A DNA stretch of 64,000 nucleotides, taken from contig OX345636.1 in the NCBI GenBank assembly GCA_947044365.1, positions 24,957,466 through 25,021,465 of the forward strand. The letters run 5' to 3'. The translations under genes were made by a program, and so were the position numbers. The DNA comes from Petrosia ficiformis. Lineage: Eukaryota > Porifera > Demospongiae > Haplosclerida > Petrosiidae. Every line of letters begins with the position of its first letter. Within the stretch, counting starts at the first letter, position 1. The notes under the pieces are model-generated. The model did not search any database and had not been told where the DNA came from. It saw only the letters and a program-made list of their open reading frames with translations. Positions 1 to 11,080 of the stretch are shown here, piece after piece.

Positions 1-84
1 TAGCTATGTCTAGATGTGTCCAGTTGTACTCAAGAATCTTCCTTTGTCTCATTCCTGCATATGATATGCAGCATATCATAAGAA

Positions 85-860
85 GCGCCGTTGGGACGGG
101 ACCCTCGCCTATGTGGCAAAGTAATTCAAAGCACTACAATTGTTTTTAAAATATAATAAAGTTTGTGTATGAAACAAACAATACTTTTTTTACATGGAAT
201 ACACATAAATTTGAAAAACATTTATGGGGATTAAAACTGTTATAACTTTATATCCTAAAAGACAAAATAAGAATATCAATGAAAGAAATGTATAATTTGT
301 ATATATATCTTACATCTTATTCGCTGTTTTCCTTCGAAAAACAACGAAAAATGTCTGAAGTCTAACTCTAAAGTCTCCAACGTGTTTAGTACATGACGCT
401 TTGCAAGCATGCGCACGTGCACATACCTGTAGGTGGAGCTAGGTAGCTTTCTATCTTGCAACAATGGTACGGTGGTGTAGTAGCAACCATTACCTCGATT
501 GTTTTTGGTTTGAAGTGTTTTTTGGCTAGCGACAGCCATGAAACAGGATCACTTGTGTTTTGTGTCCATATTTACTCTCGTTATTGCCCTCGTTTCATCT
601 TAAAGTTGTAAAATGGCAACTGTGAGTTATAAAAATTGTCATAACTTTAGAACCAAAAGGTTTTAGAAGAATTCCTACGTTATTTTTTTTCCTTGTATAA
701 TTTGAAGTCTACCATACCCCTTTTGAAATGTCAATGTTTATATTTTTTCAGAAAAATTGCTAACACACAGACACACAGAAACGATTACCGTACCCTTCCG
801 CCTACGCTACGCGGCGAGGGTAATAACACCTTGCATAACCCTATATATTTGTATAATCAT
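85..860 (-). repeat. Dispersed repeat, inverted copy of 53690-55110
   Basis: The reverse complement of this stretch matches 53690-55110 almost throughout, including the block reading CCTCGCC..TGGCAAA near 104-120 and the GTACCCTTCCGCCTACG block near 790. It lacks the roughly 600-bp TTAA-flanked insertion found in the other copy, with a single TTAA at 231-234 at the matching point. Short pieces of the same family recur near 6200-6310, 44090-44130 and 59200-59390. The short open frames here are not convincing as genes. Confidence 0.8.
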
Positions 861-880
861 ATACATAATATATATGTATA

Positions 881-882
<2 letters not shown>

Positions 883-941
<59 letters not shown>
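883..941. repeat. (AT)n microsatellite
   Basis: An uninterrupted TA dinucleotide run followed by further AT-rich sequence. Similar runs lie at about 5729-5768, 6911-6927, 39722-39742 and 39826-39860. Confidence 0.95.
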
Positions 942-947
<6 letters not shown>

Positions 948-1343
948 TATGTAATTATAGCTATATATAATATATTTATATTATATATTTATAGCCTAAC
1001 ATCCAAGATACCGACAGTTCATATACAGGCAACTTTTACCGTTCTATATATTCAGGATGTTGTTTACAACACTAGAAAACAACGTGGTTACCTCGGGTTT
1101 AGTGAAAGAACACTAAATACTTCATTCTTCTTCCTCATCGCTGGCAACATCCATCAATTCAAACTACTATAAACCATTTACTATCTTCTCGAATAAATTA
1201 TAACAATTTTGAAATGCAATAAAATATTTTTTCAAAATTTTTTTCTTTAATAAATCTTTTTAAGCCCCACAAAAGTACACTATAATAAATTATGTTTATT
1301 TTTCAAAACAATTATTGTGTAAAGTCTGAAACACAAGAAGTCA

Positions 1344-1686
1344 CACCGCAAAAATAAAATTGTTAATTAAAATAACTAATTTATTTGATAGTACAGTTGT
1401 GAGGAATAGTAAGTTATAATTTAATTGGTTGTTTTGACTGCATGGGGAGTTTTGGTGACATAATATGTACTTGTACCACTCATAATGTAATAATTGCAGT
1501 TTCAATTTCCTTTCATTGTAGGTTTTCTTAACCTTTTTTGTGCATCTAATGTGATTAGACATGATAATTGATCTAAGCATGTAGTCATAACAGACCTGTA
1601 TGACTGACTAATTAAATTATAATTTGCATCTTGGCAACTGTGCTAACTCATACACTTGTTTTTTAACAATTCTATTTTTTCAGTGT
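1344..1686. mobile_element. MITE with CACYG..AAAAATAAAATTGTTAA-type ends
   Basis: The left end (CACCGCAAAAATAAAATTG) and the right end (ACAATTCTATTTTTTCAGTG) are inverted repeats of each other. The same end pair brackets a shorter copy at about 53740-53820, and the right end recurs near 7940, 10810, 40815 and 48070. This is a non-coding DNA-transposon derivative. No transposase was found for it in the window. Confidence 0.7.
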
Positions 1687-1689
1687 ATA

Positions 1690-2509
1690 CTGTGACAATA
1701 GTAGTGTATATTGAAGACAAACAGTGTATTACATTAAAAAAATGGTGGTGTACATTATTGTAAACAAAATAGTTATTATTCAAAAAGTGGAATTTGAAAG
1801 ATAAAATGTGTACAAAACAGACATAAAATTGTAGCTAATAACACTATATACAAAAGCAATCACACTCATAATATCTGAAATTATATTAGTCATGACATAC
1901 AATTATGATTGATTAAAATCCAATACATTTTGCACGCTACAGTGAGTCCATATGCTAAAGAAATGTCTCTCAGTCATAGCAGTACAGTATATACTCCCTC
2001 CAACATAAAAGTGTATATACAATACTTATAATTACAAGAATAATAAAAAACATTTTGCTGGTACTAATAGTTGCGGAATTGCAAAAATAACAACCACACC
2101 CACTAATTATACCCAAAATATTAAAGTTATTCTTCAACAACAGTATAATAATATTATTGTAATCAACAATATAATCAGTTAATCTTATTGTGTCATTATT
2201 TCATAAAATGGGTCTTCAGGTGGTAGGATTGTACTTCCATCCAGAAGTCCTACAATCTCAGACATCTTCTACCCCCTGGCAATTACTTCCTTGCCTCTGG
2301 TAGAAGTAAAAAAAATTGAAAAATTCAACAAGCCATTTTGCATGTAGTAGCTCGCCATCTGTTCCTGGCTACACGAAGCTGTCCAAATGCTTGTAATTGG
2401 CGTCAAGCACAAGCTGATGAACGTGGCTAAAAAAGTTGATCTGAGTGTGAGGATTAAATTAAAGTATTGAAACGATACTAATGATATTCATACAGTATCC
2501 ATTGGTCTG
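1690..2509. other. Gene-free AT-rich stretch
   Basis: No supported coding exon. About 2370-2440 carries a short degenerate copy of the TTAA-flanked MITE seen at 16768-16978 (shared block TCCAAATGCTTGTAATTGG). Otherwise nothing recognisable. Confidence 0.5.
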
Positions 2510-2840
2510 ACAATTATGTTATAACTTTGTAAGGGCAACTGTGGACAATCTGAAATATATGTGTACTGAGATCCAATTGTTTCGACCTATTGGGTCTCAT
2601 CAGCACAGTGTATCCCAAATTTACAATTGATTGCAAAATGTACATTATATAATAATAATTATGAAAATAGAGTCATCACCATGTCTAGTACTTCAAGAGG
2701 TACTACTAATAGATACTCTTAGAGCTTTCAGAATTGAGCTTTAATCACAAGTACAGTAGTTGTAATGCAAAACTAAAATACTTACTCTATGTTCCAGTTC
2801 CATCAGTTATATACTGTTTAATTGTCAACAAGAAAGTTTG
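2510..2840 (+). repeat. Dispersed repeat shared with 19640-19870
   Basis: Near-identical blocks occur in the same orientation at 19640-19870, for example CAACTGTGGACA, TTGTTTCGACCTA, CATGTCTAGTAC and AGAGCTTTCAGAATT. In this copy it runs directly into a hAT-like transposase fragment, so it is probably the upstream part of that element. Confidence 0.7.
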
Positions 2841-2948
2841 TGTAATCATTGATGAATCACCTGACGTCCTTGGTCGTCCAGCTGTCAATACACTCGTATC
2901 TTTTTGCGACAACTCTAAATCTGAGGCTAAAAAGGTTGTTGATTTCAC
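2829..2948 (+). pseudogene. hAT-like transposase fragment
   Basis: The plus-strand frame contains IIDESPDVLGRPAVNTLVSF and then KKVV. This resembles the D/E-T-D segment at the start of the catalytic core of BED/hAT-type transposases (usual form: I-I-D-E-T/S-T-D-V). The similarity stops at about 2940. There the opposite strand begins a kinase N-lobe, so this short fragment abuts and apparently truncates the host kinase domain. Family assignment is from motif memory only. Confidence 0.5.
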
Positions 2949-5900
2949 GATGCATTAAGGTAAGATTATCTTCACTCATTATAACTTTATACAGCTGTTT
3001 CACAGCAACCCTCTGTTCTCTAAACAACCCAACCTGTATAACACCCCATCCTCCTCTTCCCAGCTCCTCTTTAGTAATCTCCACATCTTTATGACTCACT
3101 TTCCAGCTTTCTTGAAGTTTTCTTATCTGTTCTTCAAGATGAGTCTTCTCAATTTGATAGTCTCTGTCTTTTTGCTTTAGAACAATCTGTAATTGCTGAT
3201 GATCAGTTTGTACTGTATGCTGTAGTGTATGATGATCTTGTTTCACTTCTTCATGATCTTGTTGTAGTCTCTGATGATCTGTCTTCAGTTTCTGGTACTC
3301 TTTACAAATGGTTTCCTGTAAATTCTTGTAGGCTTCATTCATTTCATCTTCTCTCCTCTTTGCTTTCTCGTTGGTTTCTCTCTGCCTCTTGTCTTGCTCT
3401 GTCTTTTCTGTTTGCAAGTGTATGTTATCTTCTTGTAGCTGACTCATTTCAGATTTGATTTTCTCAAGCTCTGTTTCATGTTTCTGATGTGAGAATGGTC
3501 TTGGTTCTTCATGTAGAGTAAATACTGATTTCTGATATGGATTCACAGGGTATGTCGATTGTACTTGTGATGTGAATTCAGGAGGGAGAGATCCTGTTCC
3601 ATACCTATCCATAGGATTAACATATACACACATGTATATATCTTGAGTGAATCTACGAACATATTCTGGAATATCTTTAGATGCAGCTTGTAGCAGTTTC
3701 TGATGATTCTTCTCATCATATACCCAGTGTTGTAAATCTTTGGACACTTCTGTGACTTTAGGTATATTATACATGTCATCTGGATAGATAGATGGATGGT
3801 ATAATCACAAAGACAAAAAGGTTAAATATAGGGTTACACCTATACACCAATTTGCTCAACACATATATATTTCATAATCCAAATTGCCTATATTCAGATC
3901 TGATCCAATATCATTGTATGCAAAATATTTATATTTACACACACGTGGACACAGTGTTAACATTCTATCATCTGGATGTCATTTCTTTTTATGGCCTGTA
4001 GGGCCATCCCTATGATTGCTTTCCCATGGGTTCAAATTATATATATATATATATATGTGTTTGTGTCACTTAAACAAGTGTGTGTTGTATACATAGTTAA
4101 GGAAGTCGCATCATTCCGGGGGGCTTGGTCAATTAATGGGCATTGGACGTAAAGGAATGTGTGCTCGAGACAGCTACAGACCAGCAGGAAGAATGCAAAA
4201 CTGCAACTAATACTAATAACTATTGTATATAGCAGAGAAACAGTATACAGACGATGCAAGAATAAGTTGAGTTTCAGACATGAGGAAGTCATCACTTAGA
4301 ACCTTGATAAATAGTCCTCTACCAACACTCTGCCTATATCTGTAATACATGTACCTATTTAGATACCTAGGTGCATCCCTAATAAAATATCAATAGTTAT
4401 GTAAATGTGCATAAATATAATGTAACAGTATACATCACTGCTTCTTACATAGTCTGTTAGCCGTGCTGTCATGGAAGAGCCAGCGATTGTTAGTAGTACG
4501 TGTATAACACACATAATGACTGGTCTCAATACAAATAACAGAGAGGAGCTGCATTTTAGAGAACTTGGAAGTGTCTCCCGTCATCTCCTTCACTTCTATC
4601 TCTTCCATTTTGTGACCTTTACGAGATCTGTGGGCTAACTCAGAGCATCCGGAACATAAGAATAGATAAGGCTCTTCTGTTTTGAATAACTCAGTTGCAC
4701 AAGTAGAACAAAAGATTGTGGCAGTTAATTCTTCACAAAAATGACATTCCTGTATTCCTCTAGCAGCTAAGTAATGGAAGAAGGAAAATAAGTAATAATT
4801 CATTTAAATATTCAATCTCTACTCACAAGGGTCAAGAAGAGGTTTAACATCCATTTCTAATGAGGGGATTATTCTGTTATACATTTTGAATTCCTTACCA
4901 AAACGAGGCATTTGAATAAGAAGTTTTGAGGGAACCTAAATGATAGATGAAGGAAATACAATAATAGATATTAGTTATAAATATTAAATAGTGATGTAAC
5001 ACACAATCACTCACTCTAGTAAAAGAGATTTGTTGCTCACGAAACATTTTCAGGATGAGATTTTCAGTTGTGGGTATTGTGTTCTGTTGAGGATCAATTT
5101 CAAAGAACAGTTGAACAAAATATTCTTTCTCAACTCCAAATGGACGTCTGATAAATGAAGAAATATTTAATATCAAAACTAATAAATGAATAATCTCTTA
5201 CTTTATACTAATGAATGGATCAACATGGAGGATCTCTTTAAACAACAGATTTAGAAATTCTTCTGGATCTATATCACATGATAATCATATGATGATCACA
5301 TGTAGATCACATGACTCACCTTTCTCGTCTTGGTTAGCTCCTTTTATTTTGCCAAGTTTTTCTAACTCATTACGTAACTCCATAATGGATTCATGTCTTG
5401 CTAGTCCATACCTGTTTAAAACCAGACAAACCAGTTATACCAGTCAGTCAGGTATTATATAATACACTCACTTTCTTAATGGGTTTACAATACCCTTCCA
5501 TAGTATATGTTTGATCTTCTGTCCTACCTCATGTTTTGGTTCTTCTAGTAACATCATATCAAATGAATCACTTAGAGCAAAGAGTCCAAACACAGTAGCA
5601 TCAAGATAACATGAGTTATAATGTCCTTGTATACCATGTTCATCACCAATATACTGGGAAAATAGTTCTGCACTTCCTGGTGTGTCTTCGTCATCAAATA
5701 AGGGAACTTTTCCCTCCAATGCTGTATATATATATATATATATATGCATATATATATATATATATATAATATATATGTATGTATATAAGCTAATATATTT
5801 ATTATAATATTATAATATGTAATTAGATAATTATGTGTATACATAATGCATGGATAGTTAATTAATTAAATACAAGTACTTACGATTTTTCATTTCTTCT

Positions 5901-6049
5901 CTCCTAGCTGCTGGTACTTGATGAGGTTCCATGTATCCTGTGTCTTGTTCAAGAGATCTCAGTGGACAGAACAAAGCTCTACCAGGAGGACACTTAAAGT
6001 ATTGCTTTCCATTCCAACTACCGTCAGTACATCCATCCATTGGTAATAC
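2857..6049 (-). CDS. CYLD-like: CYLD-type deubiquitinase fused to coiled coil and truncated kinase (5' partial)
   Basis: Cleaves Lys63- or Met1-linked ubiquitin chains if it behaves like CYLD. Minus-strand exons with AG/GT borders in phase: 6049-5884, 5721-5472, 5411-5320, 5268-5202, 5147-5015, 4935-4827, 4766-4449, 3779-2857. The first visible exon holds the second half of a CAP-Gly domain (GCTDGSWNGKQYF). The USP core follows: Cys box NSCYLD, IQMPRFGK, a zinc-binding insert (CHFC, CSTC, CSGC), His box IETSHY and Asp in WLFHDS, so the catalytic triad is complete. The last exon starts with the CYLD C-terminal end (IPKVTEV..YMCVYVNP), then continues in frame through a Gln/Glu/Lys-rich coiled coil into a kinase glycine loop (GRGGWG) and beta-3 lysine (VAVKQL). 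Kinase similarity ends near 2941 where a transposase fragment abuts. Upstream exons are not confidently found. The fusion is seen directly; its function is inferred. Confidence 0.88.
4005..4205 (+). repeat. Truncated TIR element in a CYLD-like intron
   Basis: Begins with the TIR CATCCCTATGATTGCTTT and continues with the inverted counterpart of 24760-24959, including TTAAGGAAGTCGCATCATTCC and CAATTAATGGGC. The far end is missing. It lies in the intron between the zinc/His-box exon and the fusion exon. Confidence 0.75.
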
Positions 6050-6782
6050 CTGTGTGTGAAACACATTATTTATAATAACAATTATTAACCCTTGCCTGTG
6101 TAGGTAGAGCAGAGGATTACTGTAATCATGTTTTCTGTGACAGTAAAATTCTGTCTGTGTGTGTGTGTCTTTTACCAACAACATTGAGACTTTGATCAAG
6201 CTACCAAATGACGTGAAATTATACAAGGATCAAAATAAAAGGCAGGCTTTTTCTAAAACCTTTTAGTTATAAAGTTATGACATTTTTTTACAACTCACGA
6301 TTGCTATTTCACCACTTTATGAATATGTCTGGTACAAAAAGTGTACATGGAAACACAACTCATCTTGTTTGAAGGCTATCGCTTTCAAATCACAGCTTTA
6401 CATCAAGTACAATTGAATTAGTGACTGTTACAACATCGAGCAGGCTCTAAGCTTTCTGCCATGATGGTCACTTTCTCGCTCAACCTATTTAATTTCATGT
6501 ATGCACATGATTGAAGCCAAAAAACTGTTTTCTCTCTATACATATACTAGAATTATGTAGGACTGGAGTGTATACGTTGTATATAACACACACACACACA
6601 CACAGCGTAAAGTGGTCTCAATTATTAATTAACAAACGCCCACCTAAGGTTGATTAGTAGACCACAGCACATGGTAGGTAAAGTTTTCGATCTTTTATAA
6701 TCCAACATTTTCACCAGTTCTAAATTTAGGAAAGCTCTGAACCATTAGTGGGTCATCTGACTAAAGCTCAGAGGAGACTCAC

Positions 6783-6853
6783 TGTCTTCGTTTCTGTGAC
6801 ATGACAGTAATTGTTCTTGTTTCCCAAATCAAATTTGTGGCGAGGGTTCTGCA
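6783..6853 (-). other. Possible upstream exon of the CYLD-like gene
   Basis: On the minus strand a short open segment encoding NPRHKFDLGNKNNYCHVTET lies between a CGCAG acceptor-like site and a GTGAGT donor. It ends in phase 0, matching the phase of the first confident CYLD-like exon at 6049. No domain is recognised. It could equally be chance or part of another gene. Confidence 0.25.
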
Positions 6854-6911
6854 CTGCGAGTACATTCATTATTAAAGCACTTAAGGACTCATCTATAATA
6901 AACAACAATTA

Positions 6912-6949
<38 letters not shown>

Positions 6950-7360
6950 TCAAATTGATACATATCTTACATTGAAGAACTCAAATTCATGGTTACAAGG
7001 CAGTAGTGCTTATACTATTATACAGTGATAGTGTAATTAATTGTTTAATGCATCTGTTTGGGGTCAAAGTGAGTATACATATCAATGTGAGATGCTCAAT
7101 AATTTGAATTACCAACACTGAGTATCTATTATTCAGTGTACGACATTGAGCCAATCACATTTCATCACCTGATCATAATTTCAACAACATAATACACACT
7201 AAAAAATGCATGCTTATACTTCATGATATTCACTGGCTAAGAAAACAAAGATTTGTTGGTGCTTTATCATACATACATACATACATGATTTTACAATTGG
7301 CTGTGTAACACCATCTTCGTACTATGATGTATGTTATTTCTGAACCTCAGTCTTCTCTTA

Positions 7361-7424
7361 GTAGAAGTTGTCAATTACTATATATATATATAATTATTAT
7401 ATACTGAGTAATTGACAACTTCTA
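7361..7424. repeat. Hairpin with ~20-bp arms
   Basis: TAGAAGTTGTCAATTACT and its reverse complement AGTAATTGACAACTTCTA flank a short AT loop. Probably a minimal foldback element. Confidence 0.8.
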
Positions 7425-7527
7425 CTACCTAACACATCAGTATAGAAGCCGGCAAACTCAGTTAGTGAAGGTGTTAATTTAGATCATAGTCTGAAAATCA
7501 GCCCGGGCCTGCAGGCGCCTATGTGCA

Positions 7528-7690
7528 TGGAATACATTTAACAGCTTCAAAACTAAACACAGCATCTTCTCTACAACTTCTACACAATACTCCACCATAT
7601 AATCCATTACATTGTTCACCTAGAGTAACAGTAAGCTGGTTGTAAGTCTGAGATAGTCCTATGATTGGACAAGGTGGTAAGTCAGTCTTA
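7528..7690 (-). pseudogene. Cysteine-rich receptor-like exon (isolated)
   Basis: The minus strand reads openly through YCKTDLPPCPIIGLSQ, then EQCNGLYGGVLCRSCRE and FEAVKCIPC. The G-x-L-C-x-x-C spacing resembles EGF/furin-like cysteine-rich modules in large sponge cell-surface proteins. A second copy at 40890-41066 on the plus strand carries a stop after IIGLSEN. No neighbouring exons were found, so this is either one exon of a dispersed gene or a duplicated remnant. Confidence 0.4.
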
Positions 7691-7699
7691 CAGTACAAT

Positions 7700-8400
7700 T
7701 ATAATCAATTAATTGAAGTAGTATAATTTAGGGTGCTGTCTACTCATATTTCATTATTTTCATACCAAGAATTGGTAGTGTTTGGCCAACAAAAGGTTTG
7801 GAAACCTGCAAAAACACAATTTAATTTATTCTAGTGTACATTATTATACTTGGTGCACATAATGTCACAAACTATATTGAAATTTATGCTATTCCTTGCA
7901 ACTGTACTAACCAATAAATTGGTTATTTTAACAATTTAATTTTTGCAGTGTGACATAGAATGTTATATATACTAATTATAATCCCATTATAGTCCAATAA
8001 TTACAGTTTCAATTTCCTTATACGGTTTAATTGATTTACAATGAAGCAGAATAAATATTTTACTTAAAATATTTTAGTTTTCTAAACCTTCTTTACTGTA
8101 AAAAGTAATAGGTTATTTTAACCTTCAGTTGAGTTTCAATCCAATTCTATTTTCATCAGTGGTGATTTGTTTTTCCTGCTAAGTAATATTTACAAGTCAC
8201 AGTTCATTTGATCTTGTTATATATTGACTAGTATATAAAGTACATGTCATATCATAACACATAATGGCAACATATACTAACACACATCATTGCTATATAA
8301 TTATGTAGCATAGTATTATAGGTACAACCTGTGGTGTATTATTAGTATTCTCATTCTACCATCTGTGAAACAACAGGATAATTATTATAATTACACAATT
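7700..8400 (-). repeat. Dispersed repeat, inverted relative to 40370-40890
   Basis: Blocks at 7990-8090 and 8140-8300 match 40495-40670 and 40375-40460 in reverse complement, for example the GAAGCAGAATAAATATTTT and ACAGTTCATTTGATC blocks. Together with the cysteine-rich exon copies this marks an old duplicated segment. There are no genes in it. Confidence 0.65.
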
Positions 8401-8418
8401 ACACTGTAAAAAAAACAG

Positions 8419-9019
8419 TTAAGGTGGTACTAGGGAGTGGGCGGATGCGACTCCAATCAGTTTCAAAATAGAATATTATATAATATGACTCTAACCTGGT
8501 GTAATAGCAACCTTCAAATCTTCCGATCAGCTTTATATTGTCCTGTAATTGAAGAAATAGTGTTAAAATCGCCATTTTTCCAATTAACATAAGTACAAAA
8601 CCACAAAAGCCACGCCCACCATACATGGCGTGCACCAAGTACAATGTATTTTCAGAAAAGTTACGAAGCCGTTTTCTGCAAATTCATTTTACTTTTAAAG
8701 TTACAAGAGGCTGAAGAAAGCTGAATTTTGTAGCTTTTCACTGAAACCATAAAATTTACCTTTCTAGACACTATCAAACTCCGATCTTTCTCAGAGAGCA
8801 ACTACAGTTACCCCGCCATTGTTTCCCACCCACCGCCCTTGGGGCGTGTTTAGCTTTGTTTCTGAAAATAAACTATCAGTGAAAACATTTAATTATACCC
8901 CCGGGTGGGTGTGGCTTCCAAAAAATACAGAATGGAACCAGATTGTATGCAGCAAGAAGCTTGCAAGACTAGAAACTGATTGGAGTAGCATCCGCCCACG
9001 GAAAAGACTACAACCTTAA
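8419..9019. mobile_element. TTAA-flanked MITE, copy 1 (601 bp)
   Basis: Starts TTAAGGTGGTAC and ends GACTACAACCTTAA. The subterminal blocks GGGCGGATGCGACTCCAATCAG and TGGAGTAGCATCCGCCC are inverted repeats. A second copy with the same ends is at 50044-50629. The duplicated TTAA at both ends is the target site of piggyBac-type elements, but the GGT termini are not the usual CCY. The open frames inside are short and not conserved. Confidence 0.8.
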
Positions 9020-9043
9020 AACAAGATATATAGAGAAAAAAGA

Positions 9044-9300
9044 ATCCCTATGACTGCTTTGTGGTGTCCAGCACTTTATCATGCCTGAAACACATCAGCC
9101 TATTATATAGTTGATTGTCTACACTGTTTACCTTTTAAAGGACTTTGTAGAACTTTAGGAATATATTTCAGGTAGAATAGCTAGCTATTAGTTCCAGTTT
9201 CTACGCTGTAAGCTACACAGCTTTCTTTCTGCTGGTCTGTACAGCTTGAGCGAGCGTTCTTTTGATTATCAGAGAGTGCGGTAGTACACTCTATGTAGGG
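9044..9300 (+). repeat. Partial copy of the ATCCCTATGA TIR element
   Basis: Matches 24580-24790, including TTTCAGGTAGAATAGCTAGCTATTAGTTCCAG and the TTTCTTTCTGCTG block. Only one terminus is preserved, and the copy directly adjoins the end of the MITE at 9019. Confidence 0.7.
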
Positions 9301-9329
9301 ATGGCACGGAAAAACAATGGCCGCCCATA

Positions 9330-9690
9330 CATTTCAATTACAAGTGATGACCAGAAATCTCTGGTAATATATACAGATAGGTTTTAGTACACACATACCT
9401 GATCATATCTAGTGTTTTTATGACTACCTACATCTTCTAGATGGCCAAAGACTGGCGAGTAGCAAAACTGGCAAAATCTTCATATTATTATTATTATGAT
9501 TTATTTCAGACAAATCATTTTTTTGTTTGTTGAAATATCACAATGATTCTAGCACCATTCCAGTCGCATTTATAGTAAAATTCTGGTCTACAAGTATCGA
9601 GATGATATCTACAGATACTATGAAAGAAGACAGTCTCAACGACTACAAAGATTTGATCTCGAATTGGACGCCATCTTCCTAAGAGGAATT
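9330..9690 (+). repeat. Segment duplicated at 57890-58250
   Basis: Shares AAATCTCTGGTA, GGCGAGTAGCAAAACTGGCA and AAAATCTTCATATTATT with 57893-58050, and a GGACGCCAT block with 58225. Each copy has a minus-strand ATGGCGTCC start that soon meets a stop, so no gene is claimed. 9300-9360 on plus reads MARKNNGRPYISITSDDQKS up to a GTAATA, a weak exon candidate. Confidence 0.55.
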
Positions 9691-10161
9691 TAATTACGCA
9701 TGCGCATTTATGTACTCGGAACATGGAAGCTGAAAAGGTGCAAGTGCTTGTTGCATAAGCATAGTGATAACATTTGTGAGCAAATACATTTTTATAATAA
9801 TAATTATTAATAATAAAGCCATTGTATAATAATATTGTATACTATGATAAGCATTGGAATACTGAACGGTTGACACAGTGACTGGACACTACTTGATGGC
9901 AGACAGTGCTGTAAGTGAAATAGAGAATATACATCATCTGTAAATGAAAGAGAATGATAATCAATACATAAATACAAAAGACTGACTTTTATTGATGAAC
10001 AAATTTTAATGCATTTATGATTGTATGATTTTATAATGATATATAGTATTTCTGCAATCTACAAAAAAATATTCACACCACAGAAAAAAAAACAATGGAA
10101 ACAAGAATAATAAAAAACATTTTCAATAAAAATGAAAGAAGATGTAGGGATATCAAAACCC

Positions 10162-10339
10162 AAAAAGCATGCAAACAAGGTTGGGAAGCTAACATAGGAC
10201 CCAAAATCACTTCCATATAACCCTACATAAGTACAGCTCTTTGTATTTTGTTTTATAGCAGTGTAAGTACTTATGTAAGGTTATATGGAAGTGGTTTTGG
10301 GTCCTATGTTAGCTTCCCAACCTTGTTTGCATGCTTTGC
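10162..10339. repeat. Long foldback hairpin
   Basis: An arm from AAAAGCATGCAAACAAGG to CCCTACATAAGTAC is mirrored by GTACTTATGTAAGG to CCTTGTTTGCATGCTTT, with arms of about 75 bp and a loop of about 30 bp. One arm plus loop recurs at 58985-59130. This is a foldback MITE-like element. Confidence 0.85.
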
Positions 10340-10369
10340 ATTATTCTTGTATATATTATTGACCAAGAT

Positions 10370-10470
10370 CCCTGGAATGATGTAACTTCCTTGATCCTTA
10401 ATTAACTACATTACAATACAACGCATAGTTGCATAGGTGGCCACAAAAAAATATACATACCATGGGAAAG
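10370..10470 (-). repeat. Fragment of the ATCCCTATGA TIR element
   Basis: Matches 24835-24945 (GGAATGATGTAACTTCCTT, ACAACGCATA, GTGGGAAAG). Incomplete at both ends. Confidence 0.6.
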
Positions 10471-11080
10471 TGAGATGGTCATAATAACTAATTTAGTGGT
10501 TAGTACAGTTGCAAGGATTTAACAATTAGTTGGTTGTTCAGAATACATACATCTAATGCCACAGATACTTTGTATGTCAAAGATTTAAATTAGTATAATT
10601 TATACTAAAGTACATGTAATTGTATATGGCCATCAAAAGGTCTATAACCTACAAACACATAATTTAAGTTGTACTTTCCAATACTTGTTTGCTGCACATT
10701 GTGTCGTAGTAACATACATGCATGTAACCACACATCCTAAATTGAAACTCATGCTATTCCTTGCCACTGTACTAACCCATAAAATGGTTATTTTAACGAT
10801 TTATTTTTTGCAGTGTATGTACATGAATTTGTACTTATAATAACAAATAACATCCATTGTACTCTACAAATATTTGAAGTACATTGTATTGTATTTATTA
10901 CCATTCTTCACTATGGCATGTACACCTTACATACTAATCAAGAAATAATAAATTACTAATTTTAAACGTTACCTTCCAAGAAAAGAAATCAATGTAGTCT
11001 CAGGAGCATATTATTAATATTGTATTGAAACTCATGTAACCAAGTGAAGGTTAAAATAACCCATTAATTTTTACAGTGTA
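10470..11080 (+). repeat. Dispersed non-coding repeat shared with 39900-40400 and 47740-48090
   Basis: Shares ACATACATGCATGTA, TGTCGTAGTAACATAC and TTGTATTGAAACTCATGTAACC with 39940-40270, and several blocks with 47740-48060. The ends show the ATTTTTACAGTG motif of the small MITEs. No gene was seen. Confidence 0.7.

Noticed and set aside
693..942. Plus-strand frames near the (AT)n tract
   Set aside because: Composed of dispersed repeat and microsatellite translation (I-Y repeats).
8399..8644. Open frame on minus strand, similar frame at 50033-50287
   Set aside because: Both lie inside the two copies of the TTAA MITE and share sequence only because the MITE does; no domain and no start conservation.
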